Assembly: GCA_947588665.1 (NCBI GenBank)
Contig: CANPYU010000054.1
Location: 1-7,309, forward strand
Direction: 5' to 3'
DNA: 7,309 bases
From: an uncultured Bacilli bacterium
Lineage (GTDB): Bacteria; Bacillota_I; Bacilli_A; RF39; UBA660
Shown here: piece after piece, positions 1 through 6,540 of the stretch
Numbering within the stretch: position 1 is the stretch's first letter
Layout of the letters: each line of letters begins with the position of its first letter
The notes under the pieces: model-generated
Seen by the model: only the letters and a program-made list of their open reading frames with translations
Told to the model about the DNA's origin: nothing
Databases searched by the model: none
Program-made: the position numbers and the translations under genes

Positions 1-58
1 AGACAATTATTAGTAGTGTGAAAAATAGCCCTATTTTTCACACTACTAATAATTGTCT
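1..58. repeat. Perfect 28-bp inverted repeat at the window edge
   Basis: Bases 1-28 are the exact reverse complement of 31-58, with only CC (29-30) between. The repeat starts flush with the first base of the window, so its true length is unknown. It lies inside the feoB reading frame. The protein matches the Clostridia-type FeoB pattern up to NRAIF (residues 509-513) and then becomes HTTNNC, where the family has a conserved continuation. This suggests that the first 20 or so bases are a folded-back copy of 39-58, seeded by a natural short hairpin (AAAAATAG-GG-CTATTTTT on the minus strand). It could be an assembly or amplification artefact at a contig end, or less likely a real cruciform. Confidence 0.9.
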
Positions 59-1559
59 CCCATATTTTAGGCACTCTATAAGGTGGTAACTCCAAAGTAA
101 AACTAGATGCTTCTCCCTTAAGTATTGTTTTAGATAATAAATAACTAATTAAAAAAGTAACAACTATCCCTAAAAATATAAAACCTGTAAGTATTAAAGC
201 GCAAATTAAACTCCCATATATATTCCTTAAACCTACCATATACATCGTTATTATTGCAATTATAGTTGGAAATTTACCATTACAAGGCATAAATACATTT
301 GTAAGTATTGCAATTATTCTTTCTCTTTTAGAATCAATAATTCTCGCCCCTGTAACTCCTACTGCATTACAACCAATACCCATACACATTGTAAGTGCCT
401 GCTTCCCACATGCATTACATTTACTAAAAGCTTTATCCATATTAAATGCAATTCTAGGTAAGACCCCTAAATCTTCCAAAAAACTAAACAAAGGAAAAAA
501 AATAAGCATTGGAGGCATCATCACAGAAATTACCCAATATAAAGTTTTATAAACTCCATTAACTAATAAATCCCCTATAAAATTAGGAACATGTAAAAAA
601 TTTAAACCATTAATTAAATTATCTTCTAAACTCTGAAAAAAATTAAATAAAATATCCGATGGATAATTAGCCCCAATAATTGTAATATAAAAAAGAACAA
701 AAAGCATAAGTAACATAATAGGAATACCTAATATTTTACTAGTAAGTATTTTATCTATTTTTCGTTCTTTAAAAAGATAATTATTATTATTTCTTTTTAC
801 TACCCCCTTTAATTTATTCTTAACTTCTTTTTTTATCTTTATCACTATTTCAAGTGGTATATCAACATTAACAAGTTCCTCTCTAATTTTACTTTCTTTA
901 TTTTTATCTAATTTAATTTTATCTTTAAACATCTCTCTATAATGTTTATTATTTTCTAAAACTCTTAAACTAAGCCATTTCTTATTACCAGAATAATCAT
1001 CAATATCATCACTAATAAAATTAATATATTTATTTAAAATCCCATAATTAATATTTAAATAATCTTGAGTTTTAACATTTAAAATTTCTTCTAATAAACT
1101 ATCTAATCCCATATTATTTTTAGCACTAGTAAAAACCACTGGACAACCTAAATTATTACTCAATAATTCTTTATCAATACTTATACCTTTCTTATTTGCT
1201 TCATCAATTAAATTTACACATAAAACTACTTTTTTAACCATTTCTTGCACTTGTAAAACTAAAGTTATTCCTTTTTCTAAACTAGTCGCATCAGTAACTA
1301 CTACTGCAACATCAAAATCTTCTTTTACAATAAAATCTGTTGCCACCACTTCCTCTTTTGATTTAGATATAATTGAATATGTTCCTGGTAAATCATAAAA
1401 AATAAATTTAGTATTATTTTTTATACATTCTCCCCTCGTAAAATCAACTGTTTTACCTGCCCAATTACCTGTATGAACATGATTATTAGTTAAAATATTA
1501 TATAAAGAAGATTTACCTACATTTGGAGTTCCTATTAAAGCTACTTTAATCTCTTTCAT
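1..1559 (-). CDS. feoB: FeoB ferrous iron permease, GTPase type (partial, C-terminus outside window)
   Basis: This is an inner-membrane Fe2+ transporter with an N-terminal G-protein domain. The frame is open from the ATG at 1559 to the window edge, giving about 519 codons of a protein usually longer than 600. GTPase motifs are visible: G1 GTPNVGKS (10-17), NWAGKT with the switch-I Thr37, G3 DLPG (56-59), G4 NLID (116-119) and G5 SAK (145-147). The helical spacer (about 165-265) is followed by membrane segments from about 275. The Cys-rich gate region reads CNACGKQALTM (381-391), GIGCN (394-398) and MPCNGKFP (424-431), and then ELPPYRVP (490-497). This is the Clostridia/Bacilli FeoB pattern. 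The start overlaps the feoA stop by 14 nt, with GAGG (1566-1569) as its ribosome-binding site, so translation is probably coupled. The last six codons in the window lie in the terminal palindrome and should not be trusted. Confidence 0.95.
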   Translation of the reverse strand, partial: MKEIKVALIGTPNVGKSSLYNILTNNHVHTGNWAGKTVDFTRGECIKNNTKFIFYDLPGTYSIISKSKEEVVATDFIVKEDFDVAVVVTDATSLEKGITLVLQVQEMVKKVVLCVNLIDEANKKGISIDKELLSNNLGCPVVFTSAKNNMGLDSLLEEILNVKTQDYLNINYGILNKYINFISDDIDDYSGNKKWLSLRVLENNKHYREMFKDKIKLDKNKESKIREELVNVDIPLEIVIKIKKEVKNKLKGVVKRNNNNYLFKERKIDKILTSKILGIPIMLLMLFVLFYITIIGANYPSDILFNFFQSLEDNLINGLNFLHVPNFIGDLLVNGVYKTLYWVISVMMPPMLIFFPLFSFLEDLGVLPRIAFNMDKAFSKCNACGKQALTMCMGIGCNAVGVTGARIIDSKRERIIAILTNVFMPCNGKFPTIIAIITMYMVGLRNIYGSLICALILTGFIFLGIVVTFLISYLLSKTILKGEASSFTLELPPYRVPKIWETIISSVKNRAIFHTTNNC

Positions 1560-1782
1560 ATAATACCTCTATATTTTTAGCATCTTTATTTCTAATAGCA
1601 ATAATATTATTATTAATTAAATAAGCTCTAGGGTCTTTAAAAGGACTCACTAAAACACATTTAGTCATCTCTCCTGGAATAAACCCCAAATCCAAAAATC
1701 TTCTTTTAATATCTTCTTTACCCTGTACTTTTTTTATTAAAACTTCTTCATCTTTTTTAATTTTATCTAAAGTAATAGTCAT
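1546..1782 (-). CDS. feoA: FeoA, SH3-like partner of FeoB
   Basis: This 78-aa cytoplasmic protein is the usual small partner of FeoB. The family has an SH3-like beta-barrel thought to modulate FeoB. The sequence carries the family core RRFLDLGFIPGEMTKCVLVS (27-46), then DPRAYLINNNIIAIRNKDAKNI (50-71), where the Arg-x-x-Asp-Ala segment is typical. The length is normal. An AAAGGAG ribosome-binding site at 1792-1798 supports the ATG at 1782. It is the first gene of the feoAB operon, and its last codons overlap the feoB start. Expression is probably controlled by the metalloregulator encoded divergently, through the inverted repeat at 1811-1828. Confidence 0.93.
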   Translation of the reverse strand: MTITLDKIKKDEEVLIKKVQGKEDIKRRFLDLGFIPGEMTKCVLVSPFKDPRAYLINNNIIAIRNKDAKNIEVLYERD

Positions 1783-1801
1783 TTTTTTTAACTCCTTTAA
1801 T

Positions 1802-1831
1802 ATATAATTATTAGTTTCACTAAACTAACAA
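1802..1831 (-). promoter_or_regulatory. Predicted feoAB promoter
   Basis: On the minus strand, TTGTTA (plus 1826-1831) and TTATAT (plus 1802-1807) are separated by 18 bp, upstream of the feoA ribosome-binding site. The match to -35/-10 consensus is moderate and other -10 choices exist in this AT-rich gap. In this reading the inverted repeat at 1811-1828 fills the spacer and touches the -35, a position expected for repression. Confidence 0.45.
1811..1828. promoter_or_regulatory. DtxR/MntR-type operator candidate
   Basis: TTAGTTTCACTAAACTAA is an inverted repeat with perfect 7-bp arms around a 4-bp centre. Its TTAG...CTAA ends resemble known DtxR/IdeR operators (TTAGGTTAGCCTAACCTAA). It sits in the 86-bp gap between feoA and the divergent DtxR-family gene and overlaps the predicted -35 regions of both promoters. 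That arrangement would let one metal-loaded repressor dimer control iron uptake and its own gene. The repeat is seen directly; binding by the neighbouring protein is inferred. Confidence 0.75.
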
Positions 1832-1843
1832 CTACTGTAATAT
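1816..1843 (+). promoter_or_regulatory. Predicted promoter of the metalloregulator gene
   Basis: TTCACT (1816-1821) and TAATAT (1838-1843) are spaced by 16 bp. The match is weak to moderate. The -35 lies inside the inverted repeat at 1811-1828, which would fit autoregulation. An AAAAGGA ribosome-binding site follows at about 1853-1859. Confidence 0.35.
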
Positions 1844-1868
1844 ATGTAAAATAAAAGGATATGTTATT

Positions 1869-2270
1869 ATGAATGATTATTATACATTAACAAATTATTT
1901 ACACAACCAAGACTTCATCACTTATGCCATGGAAGATTATATTGAAATGCTTTATCGTAAAAGCCTTAATAATGAGTCTTTAACTATCACCAAACTAAGT
2001 AATTTACTTCATATCAAAAAATCATCTTGCAGCAAGATGATTACTAAACTAAAAAACTTAAATATTATTAAAGAAAATGAATTAACTCTAACTAATAAAG
2101 GCTCTAAAATAGGCAAATATTTATATACTAGACATGAAATATTAACCATTTTTTTACAAAAACTAAATAAAAATAAATATACTTTAGACCAAGTAGAAAA
2201 AATAGAACATTTTATCGACCCGATAACTTTAAAAAATATTAAAAAATTAATTACTAATAAGTTTAATTAA
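1869..2270 (+). CDS. DtxR/MntR-family metal-dependent transcriptional regulator
   Basis: This 133-aa protein is a winged-helix metalloregulator without the C-terminal SH3 domain of DtxR, so it has the short MntR layout. A 19-residue N-terminal extension precedes AMEDYIEMLY (20-29). The DNA-binding HTH is about 38-62 (LTITKLSNLLHIKKSSCSKM), then the wing and a linking helix KIGKYLYTRHEIL (80-92). The dimer and metal helix carries VEKIEH (109-114). By alignment from memory to Bacillus subtilis MntR, all six metal-ligand positions are kept: Asp23, Glu26, His89, Glu110, Glu113 and His114. Family members bind Mn2+ or Fe2+ and then repress uptake genes. Divergence from feoAB with a shared operator-like repeat implies control of Feo and of itself. 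Its 3' end overlaps the convergent tadC by 24 nt. The metal specificity is uncertain. Confidence 0.88.
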   Translation: MNDYYTLTNYLHNQDFITYAMEDYIEMLYRKSLNNESLTITKLSNLLHIKKSSCSKMITKLKNLNIIKENELTLTNKGSKIGKYLYTRHEILTIFLQKLNKNKYTLDQVEKIEHFIDPITLKNIKKLITNKFN

Positions 2271-2945
2271 AACTGGTGCAAGTATTATTAAAAGCATAAT
2301 TGGCACAAAAAATAATACACTTATGACACTTACTTTTGTCGGTAATTTAGCAATCTCTGCTTTAACATCCAATAACTGTTTATTTCTTAAAAACTCAATT
2401 TGATTATCCATAAAAATAGTTATATTAGTACCATATGTATTAGCCTGTATCATATTAAGAATAGTATTATTTATAACTTCACTAGGAATTCTTTTTTTCA
2501 TCGCTTCTAAACTTTCATTTAAACTTTTACCGAGATGTACCTCTTTCAAAGCCTCTTCAAACTCTAAAGATAATTCTGATTGTATATTTTGAACTGTTAA
2601 TTTAAGAGCATGCTCTAAATTTCTCCCCCCCTCTAAAGTCATTACTAAAACTTCCATAAAGAATAATGCCTCTTTCTCCAATCTTTTTCCTCTCTTTTTA
2701 ATTTCATAATCTAACTCTAATTTTTCGACAAGAAAATAAATAAGAATAGTTAAAATTGGAGCAATAATAAAGCCATATTTAAAAATAACTAAACTAATTA
2801 TAAAAACTAAAATAGCTACTAATAATCTCATATTTAAGAAAAATATAGCCGAATGATTATAACTTTTTCCCAATAATTTTATTTTATTATTAATTCTTTT
2901 TATTGTTGTTTTAGGATAGATCTTTAAACTTAAACTATTTATCAT
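2247..2945 (-). CDS. tadC: TadC-like platform protein of the Tad pilus
   Basis: This is a polytopic membrane protein of the type II secretion F (T2SSF/GspF) family, 232 aa, expected to pair with TadB as the inner-membrane platform turned by the TadA motor. Hydrophobic segments lie at about 38-56, 58-74 and 205-228. The cytoplasmic T2SSF helical domain (about 90-200) includes MTLEGGRNLEHAL (102-114) and the GKSLNESLEAMKKR stretch (139-152) followed by QANTYGTNI (167-175), typical of the family. It is shorter than many TadC proteins, mainly at the N-terminus. Its ATG overlaps the TGA of tadB (ATGA), with GGAGG in the end of tadB as ribosome-binding site. It is the last gene of the operon and its stop lies within the convergent metalloregulator gene. 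TadB and TadC are told apart here by order and length. Confidence 0.87.
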   Translation of the reverse strand: MINSLSLKIYPKTTIKRINNKIKLLGKSYNHSAIFFLNMRLLVAILVFIISLVIFKYGFIIAPILTILIYFLVEKLELDYEIKKRGKRLEKEALFFMEVLVMTLEGGRNLEHALKLTVQNIQSELSLEFEEALKEVHLGKSLNESLEAMKKRIPSEVINNTILNMIQANTYGTNITIFMDNQIEFLRNKQLLDVKAEIAKLPTKVSVISVLFFVPIMLLIILAPVLIKLISN

Positions 2946-3940
2946 AACTCGACCTCCAAAACTCTTTTAATAATTAAAATGTAAAGTATATATAAAAGAA
3001 CTGTAAATATTAACACAATAATTCCTAAAGGAGTTGTAAATAAAGGACTAAAATAACTGGGATTTAAAATAAATATAATTCCAATTAACAAAAAAGGTAA
3101 ACACACCAACATCTTAAACACAAATTGACTAGAAGCTGTTAAACTTTCAAGCTCTTTTTTTAAGTTCTTTTTATCAAAAATTGACTTTTCAATTAATGAA
3201 AAAACTTTAACAATATCTCCTCCTGTTTTATTAAGTAAACTAAGAGAAGAACTAATATATTTAGCATCCTCTAATTTTACTCTTTCATAAAATCTATTAA
3301 ATACTAGCTCTAAATCCAAGCCATAGGTAATATCTAAATAAATTTTTTTAAATTCATCTTGAATAGGTCCCTCTAGTTCATTTTTAACAACTTCTATCGC
3401 CTGCATTATATTTCTTCCACTTTGAAAAGCATTATTCATAATAATAATTGCTTTTAATAAATCATCTTCTATTCTTTTTCTTTTCTTTTTATAATTAATA
3501 TTTAAATAAATATCAACCGCATAAAACCCAATTAAAAATATTCCTAAAATAACTGGCAAAACCAATTTGATTCCCTGAAACATTGCCATTAATAAAGATA
3601 ATAATATCAAGAAAAAAGCTACCATCAACTTTAATGAAACAAAATCTATTCCTTCTATATTATCTTTATTTTGAAAAGAAATATATTTATTATATTTTTC
3701 TCCATATTTAGTTAATACTCTCGACTTTTTTAATTCCTTCGAAATTCTTTTACCATATTTTTTAGTAACTTTTAGTATTTTATCTACAATTGATTCTTCT
3801 TCATCAAATTTATCTGTAACTATTGCAAATTTTCCTAATCTTTTTTCTAATTTTACAGCACGAGAAAGACGAAGTAAATATATAATTACTCCTAAAATTA
3901 TTACTATAACTAATATCTGAACTAACTTTACTCCTGCCAT
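2942..3940 (-). CDS. tadB: TadB-like platform protein of the Tad pilus
   Basis: This 332-aa membrane protein of the T2SSF family forms the inner-membrane platform with TadC. Predicted membrane segments are about 6-24, 103-121, 124-143, 274-293 and 303-324. A basic cytoplasmic linker (about 25-100) follows the first one. The T2SSF domain (about 155-272) contains the characteristic AFQSGRNIMQAIEVV (171-185) and, further on, LNKTGGDIVKVFSLIE (236-251). The N-terminal anchor plus linker and two C-terminal helices match TadB. It starts 8 nt after the tadA stop, with TAGGAG overlapping that stop codon as ribosome-binding site. The end overlaps tadC by 4 nt, so translation is likely coupled and the two partners made in similar amounts. 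Confidence 0.9.
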   Translation of the reverse strand: MAGVKLVQILVIVIILGVIIYLLRLSRAVKLEKRLGKFAIVTDKFDEEESIVDKILKVTKKYGKRISKELKKSRVLTKYGEKYNKYISFQNKDNIEGIDFVSLKLMVAFFLILLSLLMAMFQGIKLVLPVILGIFLIGFYAVDIYLNINYKKKRKRIEDDLLKAIIIMNNAFQSGRNIMQAIEVVKNELEGPIQDEFKKIYLDITYGLDLELVFNRFYERVKLEDAKYISSSLSLLNKTGGDIVKVFSLIEKSIFDKKNLKKELESLTASSQFVFKMLVCLPFLLIGIIFILNPSYFSPLFTTPLGIIVLIFTVLLYILYILIIKRVLEVEL

Positions 3941-3948
3941 AATATCTC

Positions 3949-5397
3949 CTATTCTCTAGGTCCAATTCCTTCATATTTTCCCCGATAATACATTACTTTT
4001 GGTTTCATATTTTCCTTCTTTTCTTCTTGAATACCATTTTTAATTAAATCATGTTGCTCCATTACTTTTTTATCTGGATAAAATATATCTTCAATATCTA
4101 TAACCCCTCGTGCTTTAATTTTTTTATAAACTTTAGGAACTCCATCATACAAAATAAATTCTCCATCTACTTCCCCTGTGTCTGTAAGTCCTTTTTGTTT
4201 AAAAGCAAATATTTCTTTTAATTTAATCTCCCCATCTGTAAAATCTTCTAATTCCGAAATACTTGTAACTTTTCTTCTCCCATCACTCATCCGCTCAATA
4301 TTAACCACTAAATCTATTGCACTAACAATATATTCTCTAATTGCTTTAATAGGTATTTCTACTCCTCCCATTAAAACCATCGTCTCCAAACGATTTAAAG
4401 CATCAAGTGGTCCATTCGCATGCATAGTAGTAAGGGACCCATCATGTCCTGTATTCATCGCTTGCAACATATCAAAAGCTTCTTTGCCTCTAACTTCTCC
4501 CACAATTATCCGGTCTGGACGCATTCTAAGTGAATTAATAACTAAATCCCGAATTGTAATTTCTTTTTTTTGTTCATAATTTAGCATTTTAGTTTCTAGT
4601 GATATAACATGATTTTGCTTTAATTTTAATTCTGCCGCATCTTCAATAGTAATAATTCTTTCATTTTCTCCAATAAAACCACTTAAAATATTAAGTAAAG
4701 TAGTTTTACCAGAACCTGTTCCCCCACAAATAATAATATTGCATTTACCCCTAACCGCGGCATCTAAAAATCTTGCCATAAAAGGAGTTAAAGTTCCAAT
4801 CCTAATTAGTTCATCTATATTATTCATTGATTCTTTAAATTTTCTAATTGTCACAACCGGTCCTTTAGTTGATAAAGGAGGTATTACCGCATTTATTCTA
4901 GACCCATCCATAAGCCTTGAATCAACCATTGGATTTGAAGCATCAATTGTTCTTCCTAAAGGCTGTATTAATCTTTGTACTGTCCTAATAATATGTTCAT
5001 CATTAATAAAAGACACACTTTCATCTTTAGTTAATACTCCATCTATTTCAATATATATTTCATTTGGAGAATTAACCATTATTTCTGTTACATTTTTACT
5101 ATTTAAAAGCTCCGATATCGGTCCATAACCATTAATTTCATTATCAATTAAATTAAATAAATGACTTCTCTCTAAATTAGATAAATCATACCCCAAAGTA
5201 GTTTTGTCTATCTCATTATTAATCCACTCATCTAAATTCGTATCACTAGGCATTTCATTATCAATTAAATTTTCCACTATCTCTGTTCTTAACTTATCAA
5301 GTAATTTCTTATCTTTAAATATTTCATAATCATTTAATATCTTAGTTTCTTTTTCTTTAATCTCTATATCAAATGCATCTCTTAAACTCTGCTTCAT
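3949..5397 (-). CDS. tadA: TadA/CpaF-type secretion motor ATPase
   Basis: This cytoplasmic hexameric ATPase of the type II/IV secretion (VirB11/GspE) superfamily powers Tad pilus assembly. It has 482 aa. The N-terminal domain includes NGYGPISELL (89-98), the family signature before the PAS-like region. The nucleotide-binding domain has Walker A GGTGSGKTT (225-233), an Asp box ITIEDAAEL (249-257), Walker B with catalytic Glu in RIIVGEVRG (296-304, Glu301) and a His box TGHDGSLTTMHAN (316-328). All catalytic motifs are intact. A charged tail of about 45 residues after 437 goes beyond the usual core. The ATG overlaps the tadZ TGA by 4 nt and has an AGGAGG ribosome-binding site inside the end of tadZ. 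Neighbours tadZ, tadB and tadC confirm Tad rather than conjugation or competence. Confidence 0.95.
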   Translation of the reverse strand: MKQSLRDAFDIEIKEKETKILNDYEIFKDKKLLDKLRTEIVENLIDNEMPSDTNLDEWINNEIDKTTLGYDLSNLERSHLFNLIDNEINGYGPISELLNSKNVTEIMVNSPNEIYIEIDGVLTKDESVSFINDEHIIRTVQRLIQPLGRTIDASNPMVDSRLMDGSRINAVIPPLSTKGPVVTIRKFKESMNNIDELIRIGTLTPFMARFLDAAVRGKCNIIICGGTGSGKTTLLNILSGFIGENERIITIEDAAELKLKQNHVISLETKMLNYEQKKEITIRDLVINSLRMRPDRIIVGEVRGKEAFDMLQAMNTGHDGSLTTMHANGPLDALNRLETMVLMGGVEIPIKAIREYIVSAIDLVVNIERMSDGRRKVTSISELEDFTDGEIKLKEIFAFKQKGLTDTGEVDGEFILYDGVPKVYKKIKARGVIDIEDIFYPDKKVMEQHDLIKNGIQEEKKENMKPKVMYYRGKYEGIGPRE

Positions 5398-6158
5398 GGT
5401 TGTGCCTCCTCTTTATATATATCTGTAATTAATTGCATTAAAGTCGTATAATCTTTAGCAAAAATACTTGGCACTTTATTATCTAAAGTTATAATCTTCC
5501 CATTCATTATAATATTATCAATATTTTTAATATAAAAATCTTTTGATATAACATAATCAATATTATTTCTAATAATATTTTTAATATCATATAAACTAAA
5601 ATATTTCTTAAAAGGATGTACACTTTCATTTAAAACTACTTTATAATTACTATAATTAACATCTTTTAATATACCAATTAAACTTCTCATATTTTTTAAA
5701 TCCATCGGATCATTAGTAACCATAAAAATAATTTTATCAACTAAATCCATTGTAAATATATTAAAATCATTAAGAACATGACTAGTATCTATTAATACTA
5801 TATCATAATTAAATACAGCTTTATCAAGGACTAACTCAACATATTTAGGATTTATTTTACTAGCCTGTCTCGGATCTTTGGGACTAGCTAAAATATCTAT
5901 TTTATTATCATACTTAGTTACATAATCTTTAAAATTTTTATAACGATTATTATTATAATCATCTACAAAATTATAAACACTTTTTTGTGGATCAATATTT
6001 AAAGCTGCTGCAATTCCCCCATTTGCTAAATCAAAATCAATAACTAAAACTTTTTTATCCAAAATTTCATATAAGCCTGCTAAATTAAGTGCTGTAATTG
6101 TTTTTCCTACTCCACCTTTTGCGGACGATATACATATTGTCATTCCCTTATTATTCAT
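5394..6158 (-). CDS. tadZ: TadZ/CpaE-like MinD/ParA-family ATPase
   Basis: This P-loop ATPase of the ParA/MinD superfamily is, in Tad systems, expected to localise the pilus machine. I take the ATG at 6158 (254 aa) because AGGGTG (6165-6170) sits 6 nt upstream; an in-frame GTG at 6167 would lie inside that site. Motifs: deviant Walker A KGGVGKT (14-20), switch I/Walker A' VLVIDFDLANGG (37-48) and Walker B VLIDT (121-125). All key residues look intact, so it is probably an active ATPase. Canonical CpaE/TadZ proteins carry an N-terminal receiver-like domain that is missing here; the protein begins directly with the ATPase fold. No MinD-like amphipathic membrane helix is evident at the C-terminus. 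It starts 10 nt after the preceding gene and overlaps tadA by 4 nt. Confidence 0.88.
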   Translation of the reverse strand: MNNKGMTICISSAKGGVGKTITALNLAGLYEILDKKVLVIDFDLANGGIAAALNIDPQKSVYNFVDDYNNNRYKNFKDYVTKYDNKIDILASPKDPRQASKINPKYVELVLDKAVFNYDIVLIDTSHVLNDFNIFTMDLVDKIIFMVTNDPMDLKNMRSLIGILKDVNYSNYKVVLNESVHPFKKYFSLYDIKNIIRNNIDYVISKDFYIKNIDNIIMNGKIITLDNKVPSIFAKDYTTLMQLITDIYKEEAQP

Positions 6159-6164
6159 GTTTTT

Positions 6165-6170
6165 CACCCT
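6165..6170 (-). promoter_or_regulatory. Ribosome-binding site deciding the tadZ start
   Basis: AGGGTG on the minus strand overlaps the TAG stop of the preceding gene and lies 6 nt before the ATG at 6158. The upstream GTG (6165-6167) is part of this site, so it is a poor start. Confidence 0.7.
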
Positions 6171-6540
6171 AATCTATCACTATTTTATTACTATCTTTAT
6201 ACCCAATCATATCTATTTTAATTGTATATTTTTTTAAACCAATAATGGCACCAAAAATACTATCTATTTCTATTTTATTCTTAACTTTTATTTTATCTTT
6301 TTCTATATCTAGTTCTAAATTACTTATATCTATCTTATTTTCAATAAATAAATCTTCTATTTCCTCTTCCTGCAAATCATTCTTTAAACTATCTCTAATA
6401 ACTATTTTTGTTACTTCTTTTAAATTACTATTTTTACTCACTAATAACCCTACATCAACAACCATAGCCAAAACCCCTAAGATTAAAGGTATTAAAATAA
6501 TAAATAATATTAAAGTCTGCCCTTTCTTATTACTAATCAT
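6169..6540 (-). CDS. TadG/TadF-like minor pseudopilin
   Basis: This 123-aa protein has a type IV prepilin-like N-terminus: a short basic leader MISNKKG and then a hydrophobic helix (about 8-34). GQTLILF at the cleavage site and VVDVGLLVSKNSNLKEVTK (27-45) resemble the Tad-like N-terminal domain of TadG/TadF proteins (VDxG followed by a polar helix). It lacks Glu at position +5 of the predicted mature protein, unlike the Flp and TadE-like proteins next to it. The rest is a small, highly charged extracytoplasmic domain (about 50-123) with no motif I recognise. It overlaps the TadE-like gene by 8 nt and has AAAGGAG as ribosome-binding site. A role as a minor pilin or initiation-complex subunit is inferred from family and position. 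Confidence 0.78.
   Translation of the reverse strand: MISNKKGQTLILFIILIPLILGVLAMVVDVGLLVSKNSNLKEVTKIVIRDSLKNDLQEEEIEDLFIENKIDISNLELDIEKDKIKVKNKIEIDSIFGAIIGLKKYTIKIDMIGYKDSNKIVID

Noticed and set aside
120..760. Several copies of GTAAGTATT or close variants in the feoB region
   Set aside because: They correspond to common Ile-Leu-Thr-type codons of feoB on the minus strand, with irregular spacing and no longer shared repeat.
1..1559. Possibility that feoB is a frameshifted pseudogene
   Set aside because: Reading the minus strand through by hand gives one open frame from 1559 to the edge with all GTPase and gate motifs in order; only the final palindromic part is abnormal.
2212..2226. Small inverted repeat TTATCG-ACC-CGATAA near the 3' end of the regulator gene, considered as a tad operon terminator
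   Set aside because: The arms are only 6 bp and no proper T-run follows on the minus strand; it lies in coding sequence and may be chance.
4178..4579. Plus-strand open frame inside tadA
   Set aside because: It is antisense to the conserved ATPase core (catalytic motifs), has no recognisable domain and no separate ribosome-binding site; it is a shadow of tadA.
4739..5128. Plus-strand open frame inside the N-terminal half of tadA
   Set aside because: It is antisense to conserved TadA sequence, with Ser/Ile/Leu-rich composition typical of a reverse-frame shadow.
2942..6167. Possible use of the Mycoplasma genetic code (TGA = Trp), suggested by the very low GC content
   Set aside because: TGA terminates tadZ and tadB exactly at ATGA overlaps with the next start, and Trp is encoded by TGG in feoB and tadA.
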